Assembly: GCA_023313575.1 (NCBI GenBank)
Contig: JAJTTP010000001.1
Location: 5,704,001-5,768,000, forward strand
Length of the DNA stretch: 64,000 nt
Source: Eutypella sp. D-1
Lineage: Eukaryota; Ascomycota; Sordariomycetes; Xylariales; Diatrypaceae
Reading direction: 5' to 3'
Shown piece after piece: positions 13,001 to 23,894 of the stretch (its first letter is position 1; each line of letters starts with the position of its first letter). Made by a program: the position numbers and the translations under genes. The notes beneath the pieces are model-generated. The model was not told the origin of the DNA, ran no database searches, and saw only the letters and a program-made list of their open reading frames with translations.

Positions 13001-13817
13001 TAGCCCAAGACTATACTGGCATGGTGGACTAGTACGATGGAAAGTACCATTAAAACGGGAAAACTTAGGACTGTATATCCTCATATTGACATAAGAACCG
13101 TCATACCGGAGAACCAGAACCATCACTTACACCTCATATATTATCATCCCATAAGAAACACGCATTTCTGAATACCTGGATGGCTTTATTTCCATTCACT
13201 TTTGAAGTAATTCACATATGTAGCGCACTGCGACAGTTGGGTATTCGTATGTCGTCTCGCTGAGCTGTCATTATTCATGATAAACGCATGGCATCTGCAC
13301 GCTTCCCCGCTTTTCCTCGGCATATATAACCGGTGAGTCGACAACGAAATAGCTAAGTGGTCCGGCCACCGCGGGGGCCGGAGCCAGCCAGCCACGTAAC
13401 GACAGATCGGGACGAACAGACGTTAGTGGCGTCCCGTATGATCCCGGGTGGCACGCAGGGTCACAGCGCACACCGGCACCGCTCCGTGCCGCAGATGCTT
13501 GCCACCCACAGGGTAACATATAATAGGTAGGACGCATCATATCTGGTAACGGTACCAGAAACTTCTGTGTACGTCGAACCGGCTCTCTGCCAGTTCCTCA
13601 TGATGGCCCATACATGGAACACAACTCATGCACCCCAAGGCATCACCCGTATTCATAGAGGCACTCCGTATGCACTGTAACGGCACCCAATGGAAAGATA
13701 CTCAGCGGTCTGACCAGGGCGTAACGGATTCATTTTTCGTTTTCGTGACAGACTTCTCCGGCAGCTACACGATGATCGAAGGGAGACCCGGCTTGTAGAC
13801 CCAATCAAGACTTCCTA

Positions 13818-13851
13818 GGCCTCAGTTGAGTGAAAGTTTTCACTTGAGGCC
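13818..13851. repeat. Imperfect inverted repeat (hairpin)
   Basis: GGCCTCA at 13818-13824 pairs with TGAGGCC at the far end, and AGTGAAA pairs with TTTCACT inside, interrupted by a four-base bulge on the left arm. The stem is about 14 bp with a tiny loop. It lies about 420 bp upstream of the phosphatase-like start codon. No function assigned. Confidence 0.6.
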
Positions 13852-14185
13852 GCGGGGAAAGGCTACTCACTATGTCTAGATTCAACAGCAACATTGATGC
13901 CTGCTGTATCGATGAAATTTTGGTGGCGGCTTTCTATCGGCATCTTATTCCGGGTGGCAGCAACCGGGACAGATGCTCTCCATGATTTGACCCTTAAGTA
14001 GCCGTTTTCGTGTATATATATGCCGCTCTTTTCCATCCAACGACGTTTTTTGTGCTTGGAATTGACCCATTGTACCATAAGAAGACCCCTTGTCCAGTTT
14101 GAGAATATCTCAAGGCTGCGAATTATCCAACAGAGGTTGTACGTTCGGCCCTCCGATTTACAGCAAGGTCCACTCCTTCGTCAAG

Positions 14186-14236
14186 GTATGTGTTCCTGTC
14201 GTCCAAGCGGATCATGATCTATCCTAACGAGTCTAG
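14186..14236 (+). other. Putative 5' UTR intron of the phosphatase-like gene
   Basis: A GTATGT donor follows AAG at 14186, a CTAAC branch site lies at 14224-14228, and the acceptor TCTAG ends at 14236. The 51-nt length is typical for this window. It ends 32 bases before the ATG, so it would be removed from the leader. Confidence 0.55.
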
Positions 14237-14268
14237 ATATATCGTTCACTCTTATCATCTAAACCAAC

Positions 14269-14781
14269 ATGTCGGACCCGGGTGCTGCAGGTTTAAAGCA
14301 GTTTGCGTGGGTGAAAGGCCATATTCCAGATAGCGATAGGCTTGCCCGCTCTTCCGCACCCTACTATAACGGCAAGGACTCAGACCAAAAGTTGACCGAC
14401 GATTCGATCAACTTCCTCAAGGTAAACAAGATTGAGCATGTGATCAGTCTGAACAGCCAAGCGAACAACAAAGACATCTCGGATAAGCTGAAAAACAACA
14501 ACATCGCGTACACCCCATTGCCTGTTGAGGACTTCAAGCCTCCTACTCTGAGCGACCTCAGCACCGGGAATACAGAGTACCGAAAGCATCGCGCCGGTAC
14601 CTTGGTCTGGTGTGGCTTCGGCTACGGACGGACGGGCACCATGGTGTCTGGTCTGCAGATATATGCAGAGAAGGACAAGGCTCAGCCTCAACAGCTCTCG
14701 CACAAAGATTATGAGAATAATCACGTTGAGACTGCCGAGCAGATGAAAGTTTTGGATGAATTGCAATCAAAGACTTCATAG
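14269..14781 (+). CDS. Small tyrosine/dual-specificity phosphatase-like protein with a CX5R loop
   Basis: A single exon of 170 residues with no signal peptide or membrane segment. The centre is a compact PTP-fold signature: residues 57-61 (HVISL) form a core strand, residues 83-93 (PLPVEDFKPPT) resemble the loop carrying the general acid, with Asp88 the candidate, and residues 113-124 (VWCGFGYGRTGT) give the phosphate-binding loop with Cys115 and Arg121. The usual His before the catalytic Cys is Trp114 here, and the loop is rich in glycine. The Cys and Arg are intact, so activity on phosphoprotein or another phosphoester is plausible, but the His change makes this uncertain. The N-terminal LKQFAWVKGHIPDSDRLARS segment looks conserved-family in character. 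The gene is isolated, with more than 3 kb of gene-free DNA downstream. Confidence 0.85.
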   Translation: MSDPGAAGLKQFAWVKGHIPDSDRLARSSAPYYNGKDSDQKLTDDSINFLKVNKIEHVISLNSQANNKDISDKLKNNNIAYTPLPVEDFKPPTLSDLSTGNTEYRKHRAGTLVWCGFGYGRTGTMVSGLQIYAEKDKAQPQQLSHKDYENNHVETAEQMKVLDELQSKTS

Positions 14782-16751
14782 AGTGGAACTTTTGGCACTC
14801 CTCATTCATGTTTGACCAAAAGAGAGACTGCATTAGCCACCCGCCTTCCCCTTTTTATTTGTGGGTCGCTTTTCATCCAGATGCAATTTTGAGGTTTCTA
14901 AGCCAACTCAGCTGGGGAAAAAAAAAACACTTCCTTCAGTCATGAAATGTATATCCAGCTTATTTTCAAAGGGTACTAGGGATAGCAGTGTTGGCACATG
15001 ATACATCAGGTTTCGCGTGTCTTAGGACATGCATCTAATACTCCTTACCTAAGTAGGTAGCTAATACACACTCTTTCTACTTCGTACCTCCACAAAACGA
15101 GGGCATAAATAAAGTTCCTATGTATAAGAATTCAGAAGTGTATTTCAATGTCCGGGATGTGAGTGTGGCCGGGATATGCGTGGGGCCATGGTAGGTAAGC
15201 GTGCTATGCTGTCGTCAGTTACGGCCATCCACAGTTGAACTGATTCCTGTTCTACATGGTAGATAGCTGCAGTACAGTGAGTAAGCTGCAATAATCCGGT
15301 CGACTGCTTTCAACGTGGCTTCAACAACACGCGTTCAAGCTCCCCTCCAAGGTAAGATTTGTGTCGTCCTCCTCTTATATCCGTGGCTTACTGGCGTGAA
15401 GGTTTGTATCTCGACTGAGCTTCGTCATTGTGGTGCACCCGCCGCCTCCGACTCGGACATTCTTGAGATCGCGCGAGAGTCATAGACGCGGTCTCGATGT
15501 ACGCCTGTTCATAACTGCATAGCTACGTCCGTGACCACATATGTCCGCTACTAACTACATATAACGCGGCCACTACTCAGCTAGACTACCTAGCTATGTA
15601 TATAAGCACTTAGGTAGGGAGGTAGGTAAGTGTCAGCTGATGATGGGCTGAGGCGAGCTGAGGTGACTTCTGAAACCGATTCCTCGGCGTAGCTGGTGGT
15701 ATGGATTGATGGATAATGAGATGACGCATCTGCACCGCTGGGCTCAGACACAGTCCTTCACGCGGAGTTTTCTTGATGCGACCAGATACGTGGAGCCCAT
15801 GATGCCTACATGACCCAGGGCTCAGGACAGAAGTCTGGTTTCCCGGTCGGAACCCGTGCCACGAGCGGACTTCACCAACACAATTCCCCGGTGCTTACTA
15901 ACAAGACTGGCCTTGGGTCTAAGTGTTGAGAACCGCGATCTCGTGATGTTAGTCGTAAGCCGGATATACCCTTACGGTCCTATCTGGCCACGTAGATACT
16001 TTTCGCAGTGTCTCTTGAACGGGACATAGTGGGGATTCCGGGCGATCGCAACATACGATGATTAACCAACAGGTAGTTGTTCAATCGTGCGGGTTTGTCG
16101 GTAACTAAGAAACTTAATGGTGGTGCTGCGTGTAAGCAGAATCGCGTAGGTGCCTAGATTCGGTTACACTTGTAACCTCCTTGCTCTTGTAAGAGGAGAG
16201 AGGTCATGGAGTACGGTAAGCTGCACCAAGGAGCCGCAATACGAACCTCGATTACACGGATAGATGCGACGATGGTAATGATAAGTCCGCCCAGGACACC
16301 CATTTCCTCTTGCCTTTCTTCCTTCCCCGTCTAGGTCCTGGTTAGGCGAGCCGCATACCTCCCGCCCGTCTGATCCCGCCTGTCTCCCGCCATCCTGTGA
16401 CCGTTCTGCCGTTACAGCCGCCGCTGATCCCAGCGTCACTCCCTCCCGTGTTCCATAGACGCGGGACGGGACGGGATAAAGCGGGTCCGCTTTAGGGGAC
16501 ATGAAGGACGTCCAAGGTGTCGCTAACCAGGCGTTACTATTAAGCAGGGAGTTGACTCCCCAGGTACCCAATTTATAGTCCCTGTGTGTCGCTGAGGATT
16601 ATTTTACGGATGCATGTTCACTGTAACCTTTTAATCGAGGATGTAAGCCAATCACGAAGTAAGACTGCTGCCTTATTCCGATAGCCCAGAGAGGGAACAG
16701 TACCCGTCCCCCTAGAGGCCGATCTCATTTCCCTGCGCAATCCCCTTCGCT

Positions 16752-16772
16752 GGGGCTAAAAAAGCAGTGAAA
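16752..16772. repeat. 21-bp direct repeat, copy 1
   Basis: A GGGGCTAAAAAAGCAGTGAA-type element followed by A. An identical copy starts 117 bp downstream. Both are preceded by TTCGC-type sequence. Confidence 0.9.
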
Positions 16773-16868
16773 TCGCTATTCGGAATCGTGTATCACGTAG
16801 TTGTCAAGGATGACACATCCACGCCTGCTACAAAAGGATATCGGGGCGGGGCATCATCCATTTCGCGC

Positions 16869-16889
16869 GGGGCTAAAAAAGCAGTGAAA
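16869..16889. repeat. 21-bp direct repeat, copy 2
   Basis: Perfect second copy of the element at 16752-16772. The flanks differ apart from a short TTCGC context on the left. Confidence 0.9.
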
Positions 16890-17883
16890 GCCCTATGTAT
16901 CGTGAGGGTTGTTTAATTGGTCACAAATTATACATATCCCTAAGAGCCATCTACTGTGGAAGCGAGGCGATAAATCGAGCTCGATACCTCTTCAAAGTCT
17001 AGAAGATGGCATCTCACCTTGTCGCCACAGGCGTTGCATAACACGTGAGTAGACACGTTTTCTACGGGTTTGACAACTGGAGTCACATCATGGCTAGAGT
17101 TGATTATAGTGACAAGGCGGCCCGTAGTAGGCACCGATTTAATTATAAGAACCAATCGCTTCCAAGTGGATAGAAGAAAGGGTAGTCCTATGCCATCACA
17201 GGGACGTTTCTATTATTCCTTCTCTAGATACCGCTCATATAGGGAAACAGAATGCCGATTAAAAATGTCTCCTTTGAAGATGCGCGATGCGATATAAACC
17301 ATTATGTATGGATTCTAATCCTATGCACATTGTGTAAAGATTAGTTGCCCAGGTGGGTAAGGAAGTGAAATGAATTCTGATAGGCGGGGTACTGATAAAG
17401 GGGTAAGCCGTTTCCCCTGAACTAAGTATTTACCTAGGTAGTACAACCAAGTTCCAAAATCCTGATAACTGCCTGAAGACAAACTATGATGATTCAAGAG
17501 TATGATGGCCTTGAGAGTATGAGCTGCACCCTTAAGTGTGAATGGTCTAAGTCCACCCCAATCACGTATGTAACTGTCGTAACATCTTCAGATGCAACAG
17601 CAGGCTCCTTGGGCGCACCTGCCCTTCGTTCAACCCCTCCAAAGCTATTACGTATAGCTGATCTAACCTGAAAACATGGTGAAAGCTTAATTAATCAAGA
17701 ATTCTACTGCTTGCAAGTAGGTAAGTAACCAGATATTCTAAACAGCAGGCAGTCTCGAGGTCAGACTTGCTACCGAGCTAATACCACATCAAAATGCGGA
17801 GAGCTTGGTCATATCAAACCGTAGGAAGTACGGATGATATTTGCTTCATTCTATAGATTCATTGCTTCAAGCTTGGGCCCGAG

Positions 17884-20610
17884 ATGGGACGTCACTGCTC
17901 GTCTCGTCACATTCATTCCCAGCAAGTCCATCTCTCTGGTCATCGAAGTGGCCATGATCATGTTGGCGATGACCGCTTCGACTATGCTCGGGAACAACTT
18001 TTTGAACCTCATGAAACGCATGCAACTCGCCCCTTGGATTTAAACAGTAATAATTTGCTCAATCCACCGGTGGAGCAGAGAGCTGAGCAGGACAATGTAT
18101 GGAGATGGCTTAGCCAGACAGCTGATCAACGGCCTCATCACTGGTCTGATGAGAAACAAGTGGATGATGACAATCGCCACTTGCATTCTCATGGTCGCAA
18201 AAGAAGGCCGGAATACTCATCATGGCGCCAACATGGAGCCGTCGCGACAGTGAACGAAGTTCACCCGGTTGGGCCTCTCTCCTTCGGGCATCAAAGAAAA
18301 TCTAGGCGTCGGCGACCGGAGTCAAGTGATAGTTCAATCATAAGCGGTCCCCAGGTTATTGCAGAGACTCCGAGAAAGAGACACAGGCCTGTGTCAACAC
18401 TGGACAACAGTTCTATACCCAGTAATTCCCGCCGAGATAGACCACCCCCAGCATCATCCCATGGTGAATCACCCCGTTTCGAAAAGAGGCCAAGGCATAG
18501 GACGAGAGAGGACAAGTACGAGACTGCGAAGAGCAAGAAAAGTCATTCTAAGCATACTTCGTCGAAAGCCAATCGGAAACCAGATAAAAAGAAAAAGAAG
18601 GGAATCTCAACGGGAAAGAACGTGATGAATAATTTTACCTCGAACGCTGTTCTTAACGATCGCATTACAGTTAGTAACATCCCAAGAATTCTCAGCCTAT
18701 TCGCAGTGCTCACGTCTCGATAGGTCCAGCCACAATTGAAGCCAGGTCTCTTCGAGAATAGGCGGGCGTCTAAGCAAAAGCCAAGTGCGTAATATGTAAA
18801 GTACTGAGGCCATATAGCTAATTAACCAACAGTCTCTGACCTCGCGTTTTCTAAAATGCAATTCCTACAACACCCAAAGCGCAATGCACAACCGAAACCC
18901 CTTTCCAAGTCGCGTCTGAGAGAACGGCGGAGGGAAAGCCGGGAACTGGAAGAAGTTTCTGCCTTTTTCCTCCCACATAAGACGCAGAAGAACAGAGAGA
19001 GGTCCAGCAAGCGACATAGAGTGGAATCAACAAAACCTCAATCTTCTCAGGGCCATCACAACGACCAATCCGACTCCATAACCCATGGCGAGCCCTCAGT
19101 ACCGTCATATTATGCACACGAGGATGCGAGTGAGCAACCACTTCCTTCTTCAGAGCTACGTCATCTAGTGAGAACAACTCGGACCAGTCCCGGCTGTAGT
19201 CAGACTGGAACCGAGAGAAGCAAACCCACCACGTATTTTACGTGGTCTAGTAGCCGGGCCTCCCCGGTTGTTCGAGTATCTGTGGACACCCGGCCTCGCT
19301 CCTTGAGCCCAGCCTCGGAATGGACCACGACCCCTGCCTCAGTCAGAAGGGCTTTGATTGATACAGGGGTTTACCGCGATACAGGCATACATCCTTATGA
19401 TGAAAGCTCTATGAGCGAGAGGAGAATTCAACCCGAGATGCGGAATATAGGTCACCATGATGAAAGTCACGAAATCCAACAGCAAAAGCTTTGTCCACGG
19501 GGGAGGGTTTCCTACTGTGATCAGGCAATGATGACAGAAGACAGGGAAAGCGTAACCGGAAACCTGGCGCGCAAGCGTCGGACCACGTCCACGACACCGG
19601 ACACGGGGCGAAAAGAGGAGGAAAGTCAAGCACCCCAGGGTGCATACTCGCATGAACATTTACTTAGTTCAGAAGGAGTTCATCATGACAAACATACCGA
19701 AAATCCTCGAACGCCTACGCGCCAGGATTCTGGGCTAAGTAATCCGGAGTCAATGGCCACACATCAAACCCCACCACCAAACTCGGTAGACCGCATGTCG
19801 CAAACTTCAAGAGACATCATGCCACCGCCCCCTTTACCGCTTCGTAGAAAGTCGGCCTCTATGAACACCCTTGACTCTCAAAACGCATTTCAAAATTTGA
19901 GTGGAGAACGGATCGATGACAACGCAGTGGGGACCCATAGCCACAAGTTGTCTATGGAAAGCCAACAGTGGTTACCGGTGTCGGAAGTCCCTGGTAGCGT
20001 CTCTATACCATCTAGTGAGTCGGGAGAAGACGCTGAAAAGACCCTCGATCCAATCAACGCAACCTCATGGATACCGCAAGTGAACACGCCTTCGGGTTTG
20101 CGAGTCCAGAGGGAACGAAATCTGTCAAGAGTAACGATGAGGTCACCAATCTATCAAAGCCAGTTGGATGAGCAGCCTCGGAGCGATCTCCTATATAAAG
20201 AGGAGCAATCACAGGTCTCGCAAGACAGTATGGCTGAGTTTATCGCAACAATTGAGCGAGAAATTGAACTACAGTCGTCCTTTCACGATTACGGCCCAGG
20301 TCAGATTTCACCTGAAAAGCACAACGGTACGACGGGCCAGCCCATGGAGTATGGATATGAGCCGTACCCAGCCTATGCAGGCGGTCTAATGGATGAGGGC
20401 AACCTAAGCCAAGCCACTGCGACTCGGGCCGAATTGGAACCTGAATATACACTGGCCCAAAACATGGATCAGTACATCATAAGATCTAACCAACTCGATT
20501 CCGACTTCGCGAGGATAAGAGAAGGCACCAATGGGATCGTGGATGAGTGGGATGAGGAACGCCAGGAGATGTCACGATTCTGGAAGCCGAATAAGTTCTC
20601 ACAATTCTAA
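17884..20610 (+). CDS. Large disordered, probably nuclear protein of unknown function (three exons)
   Basis: Exons 17884-18669, 18724-18784 and 18833-20610 give 874 residues. Introns of 54 nt (GTTAGT...ATAG) and 48 nt (GTGCGT...ACAG) join with phase kept. The tiny middle exon encodes VQPQLKPGLFENRRASKQKP and links two reading frames that otherwise look like separate genes. The protein is very rich in Ser, Arg, Lys, Glu and His. Residues about 230-250 are a Lys/Arg-rich nuclear-localisation-like cluster. Later comes an Arg/Glu helix (RLRERRRESRELEEVSAFF), a TYFTWSSS motif, and at the very end a short DEWDEERQEMSRFWKPNKF element. I know no function for this architecture. A scaffold or chromatin role is only a guess. 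Codon use is less GC-biased than in the housekeeping genes. The 5' end is uncertain: CTATAG before 17855 could be an acceptor from an upstream exon. Confidence 0.75.
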
Positions 20611-20755
20611 TAGTCAGTTTGAATGTATGCACTATTTTAAAGATTAGCCACTGGACGCTCTCACACAGTTTATGTAAGTAGATAATAATGTACAAGATCG
20701 CACAACGCATGCCAACGCACTCGAGTAGGTGCCTGCTTAGTCTTCTTTCTCCTGT

Positions 20756-21857
20756 TCATTCCGGCTCTTGATCCTTCCACTTCTGTCTTAGCTCTTCGAC
20801 GTCCATCCCGCACCTCTCGGCCTTGTGAACGACCTCCCTCGCTTTCCCGGAGACAGGGGCATCGATCATGGAGCCGTCGAGGGTGAAGGCGCCCCTGCCC
20901 TGGGCGATGGCCTTCTCATCTGCAATGAGGACGCGGACGGCCCACTCGACCTCGCGTTGATCGGGGGCGAAAAGCCGCTGGACGAGGGCGACCTGATCGG
21001 GGTGGATGCACTGCTTGCCGTTGAAGCCGAGGCCGCGGCCGTCACGGCACTCCTCCTCAAGGCGCGCGGCGCCCTCCTCGCCCCGGAACGAGGTACACAC
21101 GAGGTCCACGGCGCTCGGCAGGCCCCAAGCGCGCGCCGCCGTCGCAATCGCCGACCGCGCGTACAGGAACTCGCGCAGCGACGGCGTCCGCGTCAGCGAC
21201 AGGTCCAGCGCGAAGTCTTCTGCCGCGAACACCAGCCCGCTCAGCTGCGACCCCGCGAGGCCGGGCGCCCCGCAGATCTCCCGCAAGTCCGTGACCCCGC
21301 GCGCCGACTCGATCAGCGCTAGTAGCTTGATGGGGCCGGGGGTGTCGCCGTTGCTGTTACTACTGACGTGCCGTTCCGGTGCCAGGTGCCGCAGCGCGTC
21401 CGCGACGAAGGTCAGGTCGCCGGGCCCCTGGACCTTGGGGACGACGACGGCGTCGACGTGGCCGCCCGCCAGCGCGGGCGCCAGCTCCGTCAGGTCCGCG
21501 AGCGCGTGCGCCGTCGATACCGCGTTAATGCGGACAGCAACCTCGGAAGCGCCGGCGCCGTCTGATCGCCGCCGGGCCTTGCCCGTTTCGAGGAGGTGGT
21601 CGCGCAGCTGCCGCCGCGCCGCCTCTTTCTGGGTCGCTGCCACGCTGTCCTCCAGGTCGTACGTCACGTTATCGCTAGTCACGCCTAGGGACTTGGCGAG
21701 CATCCGCGGCGAGGACGCGGGGACTGCGCAGTTTGGATTTCGGTAATCAGCGCTTCCTCTTTCCCTCTTCGTCGTCACCGGGGGTGGCGGGGGATACACA
21801 CTTACCATATAGTAGAGCTCGCCGCAGAATTGCGCTTGACTTCGCAGCCGCCGCCAT
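20756..21857 (-). CDS. HpcH/HpaI aldolase-family lyase, CLYBL-like (citramalyl-CoA lyase type)
   Basis: Exons 21857-21806 and 21723-20756 give 339 residues. The 82-nt intron has GTAAGT and GCAG ends, and the split Val codon rebuilds RRALLYVPASSPRMLAKS, the classic N-terminus of this family. Other landmarks: VTYDLEDSV (residues 37-45), VRIN (81-84), VVVPKVQGPGDL (110-121), ALIESARG with metal-ligand Glu156, GLVFAAEDFALD with metal-ligand Asp187, and FNGKQCIHPDQ toward the C-terminus. Family members cleave citramalyl-CoA or malyl-CoA type thioesters using Mg2+. Human CLYBL is mitochondrial and 340 residues long. The short Ala/Lys/Arg N-terminus could be a mitochondrial presequence. Exact substrate cannot be read from sequence. 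GC content is very high, creating long antisense frames. It converges with the gene ending at 20610. Confidence 0.9.
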
Positions 21858-23894
21858 CTTCGTAACGCTAGGGAGGCGGGCTGTAAATTTTTATTTGGTC
21901 TGTTTACAGAGTGAACGGGATGATGTTATCCTGAAGCTTGTCGAGGTAGTTAAAATACAGAGCTAACTTCAGGTATCTATCCCGAGGCCTAGCTCTACTT
22001 TACCCCACGCGCTATCCTCCAAGTACCTAGCTCTAGGTAGGTCAGCCCTGTAACTAGGGGGAGGGGCTCCAGGGAAAGGGGGAGGGCCAATTGACGTAAT
22101 TAGGTACTTATTTGTGCTGTCTTCTAGCACCTGGCCCCTAAAACCACCTGTCGCGATCCGCTCTCTCGGGTTTAGGGCTGCTCTTATGGTACGTCTGGGT
22201 TACATGAGTGTAGATCCTTTTCACTTCGAATCTGATTTCTATTACGAACTGTCTTCGGGTCTTTCTTTATCTTTATGAATGGTGTTTTTATACTGGTGAA
22301 GATGTGCATCATATAGAGCAGGTGATATGCGATACTCCTGTTATACTCCAGGGTGCCCACAAGCTCTTCGTACTATCTTGTTATTTCTTGTCGGGGCCAG
22401 CGACATCTCCGCCGCAAAGCCTGGTTATACCTAAGCGAATTAGGCGAGTAAAAGCTACTCGCGCCACGGGGATGAGATCTAAGGGATTGGAATATGGCCC
22501 TCTTGAGTATGAAGTGACAACCTACTAGGACCGAACGAGGTACTCGAAAGATCCGGTTCAAGTGTGTCTTGGTGGTCTGGTCATCGCCGGATTCTATATT
22601 GGTTTTCGGCTCTACCATGGACGCCACACTTGGGTAAACAGCGAGTCAACGCCAAATCTTGAGTTTCATGATGATATCAGAAAGCATATGAGCATGTGCT
22701 TGCCACTGTCATGAGATATCCACCACTCGGTTGCAACGCTGAGAGAAAGAATACACCACAGGATCCAGGCAATCTAATCATAGGCATCAACAAGCCAGCG
22801 GGCCCTTGTCCAAATATCACTACGGAGTGCCGCGAGCATTCCGCCAACCGAGAAATAGTCTGCCCGAAATGCCATGAATTTAGACCATGTCACGTCATTT
22901 AAGTCTACTGCCCCAACGCTCGTGGGCTGGAACACGGGCGATGGGTGGGAAGACGCGGCGGAAAATACTGCACCTGAAATCGCACATGATGTAGAACCAA
23001 TTGCCATGGCTCTTGGATCCCAGGGCTCGACTCATCCGGGATCCTGGTCGTTGTCACCGTGCCCGAACTTGTCGTCATGAGTCAAAAAGGATTCTTATCT
23101 GGCAGCGGGCATCAGCTCGCTCCTTACAGCGGTTGCTCCACTACAGCCCTGCTATGCTGCATTCAGGGTCTCGGATATCTTCTAGGCTGGATTGCAGGAA
23201 TCCAGCCTTTGCTGTCGGCTAGGAGGGCTGCGTCTAGAGCCTTGACGAGGCTGGCCTCGGCCCTGGGATTGCTTGGTGAAGCTGGAAACCTCTGGAATCA
23301 TAACTTATGACTGGTTCGTGACATGTGGTCGCTAGAACGATGCTGGTTCCGGGCTTACGTTGTTGATGCTGGATTTGGGTTCGCTTACCAACGCTGCCGT
23401 TCACCCGCGACGTCCAGAACACCCAAGCTTATCTCTCTATACCTCTATTAAGGATGTCTAACTAGGAATCCTCCCTGGAGTGCAATCAAAGTCAGCTGTT
23501 TGGGTGGTTCGCCGAGAGACTCGCTCCGGTTAATCGTACCGGGTATATATGTTTTCGCGGCCTAGGCTCGGTACACTTCATTTATCACATATTAACCATA
23601 GATGAATCGTTCTATGGGTCACCGTCATCCACAATGGATCCAGACGCTTCGCCTTTCACAGGAGGGAGAGCGCTTCCTCGCACGGGGGAGTTATATGTGT
23701 ATATATATTAATGGAAGGAGGGGGCGCCGATCGAACTTAATCTGGATGAAAAAGGACAAGCAACGAATCTTCCACTCTACGATATCTGCTTGTACACAAA
23801 CCTAAGCACGCCGTATCACCAAAGGCGAAGAATCACCCAAGAACAGATTGCTCTCCTGAGCATTTCGGATCATCCATCTTCCTACACGAAAACA
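21858..23894. other. Gene-free interval, possible minus-strand protein relic
   Basis: About 2 kb. It holds the promoter side of the lyase gene (minus strand) and, at the right, the presumed promoter of the secreted precursor. TATATAT-type sequence near 23541 and 23698-23710 could act as TATA elements for the latter. A minus-strand stretch at about 22774-23078 reads as two overlapping protein-like frames (see findings). Nothing else supported. Confidence 0.45.

Larger units (their letters stand above)
10025..14268. other. Gene-free interval with palindromes and a hairpin
   Basis: About 4.2 kb without a supported protein gene. It contains GGAT repeats (11093-11117), a CTACCTAGGTAG palindrome (11384-11395), TACCTAGGTA (11780-11789), TCTA repeats (about 11952-11980) and an imperfect hairpin (13818-13851). 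Its last part holds the putative leader intron of the phosphatase-like gene. Confidence 0.5.
14782..17883. other. Gene-free interval with a 21-bp direct repeat
   Basis: About 3.1 kb with only short frames. Notable content: AATAAA near 15108 that could serve 3' processing of the upstream gene, GGTAGG-type repeats near 15605-15627, the 21-bp direct repeat at 16752 and 16869, and a TACCTAGGTA palindrome at 17431-17440. The right end may include undetected 5' exons of the gene starting at 17884. Confidence 0.5.

Noticed and set aside
15635..15690. Box C/D snoRNA-like TGATGA...CTGA pair
   Set aside because: The box C consensus is imperfect, there is no terminal stem, and I could not support a guide region.
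21006..21746. 246-codon plus-strand frame
   Set aside because: Antisense shadow of the CLYBL-like lyase, caused by high GC3; Ser/Arg-rich with no domain.
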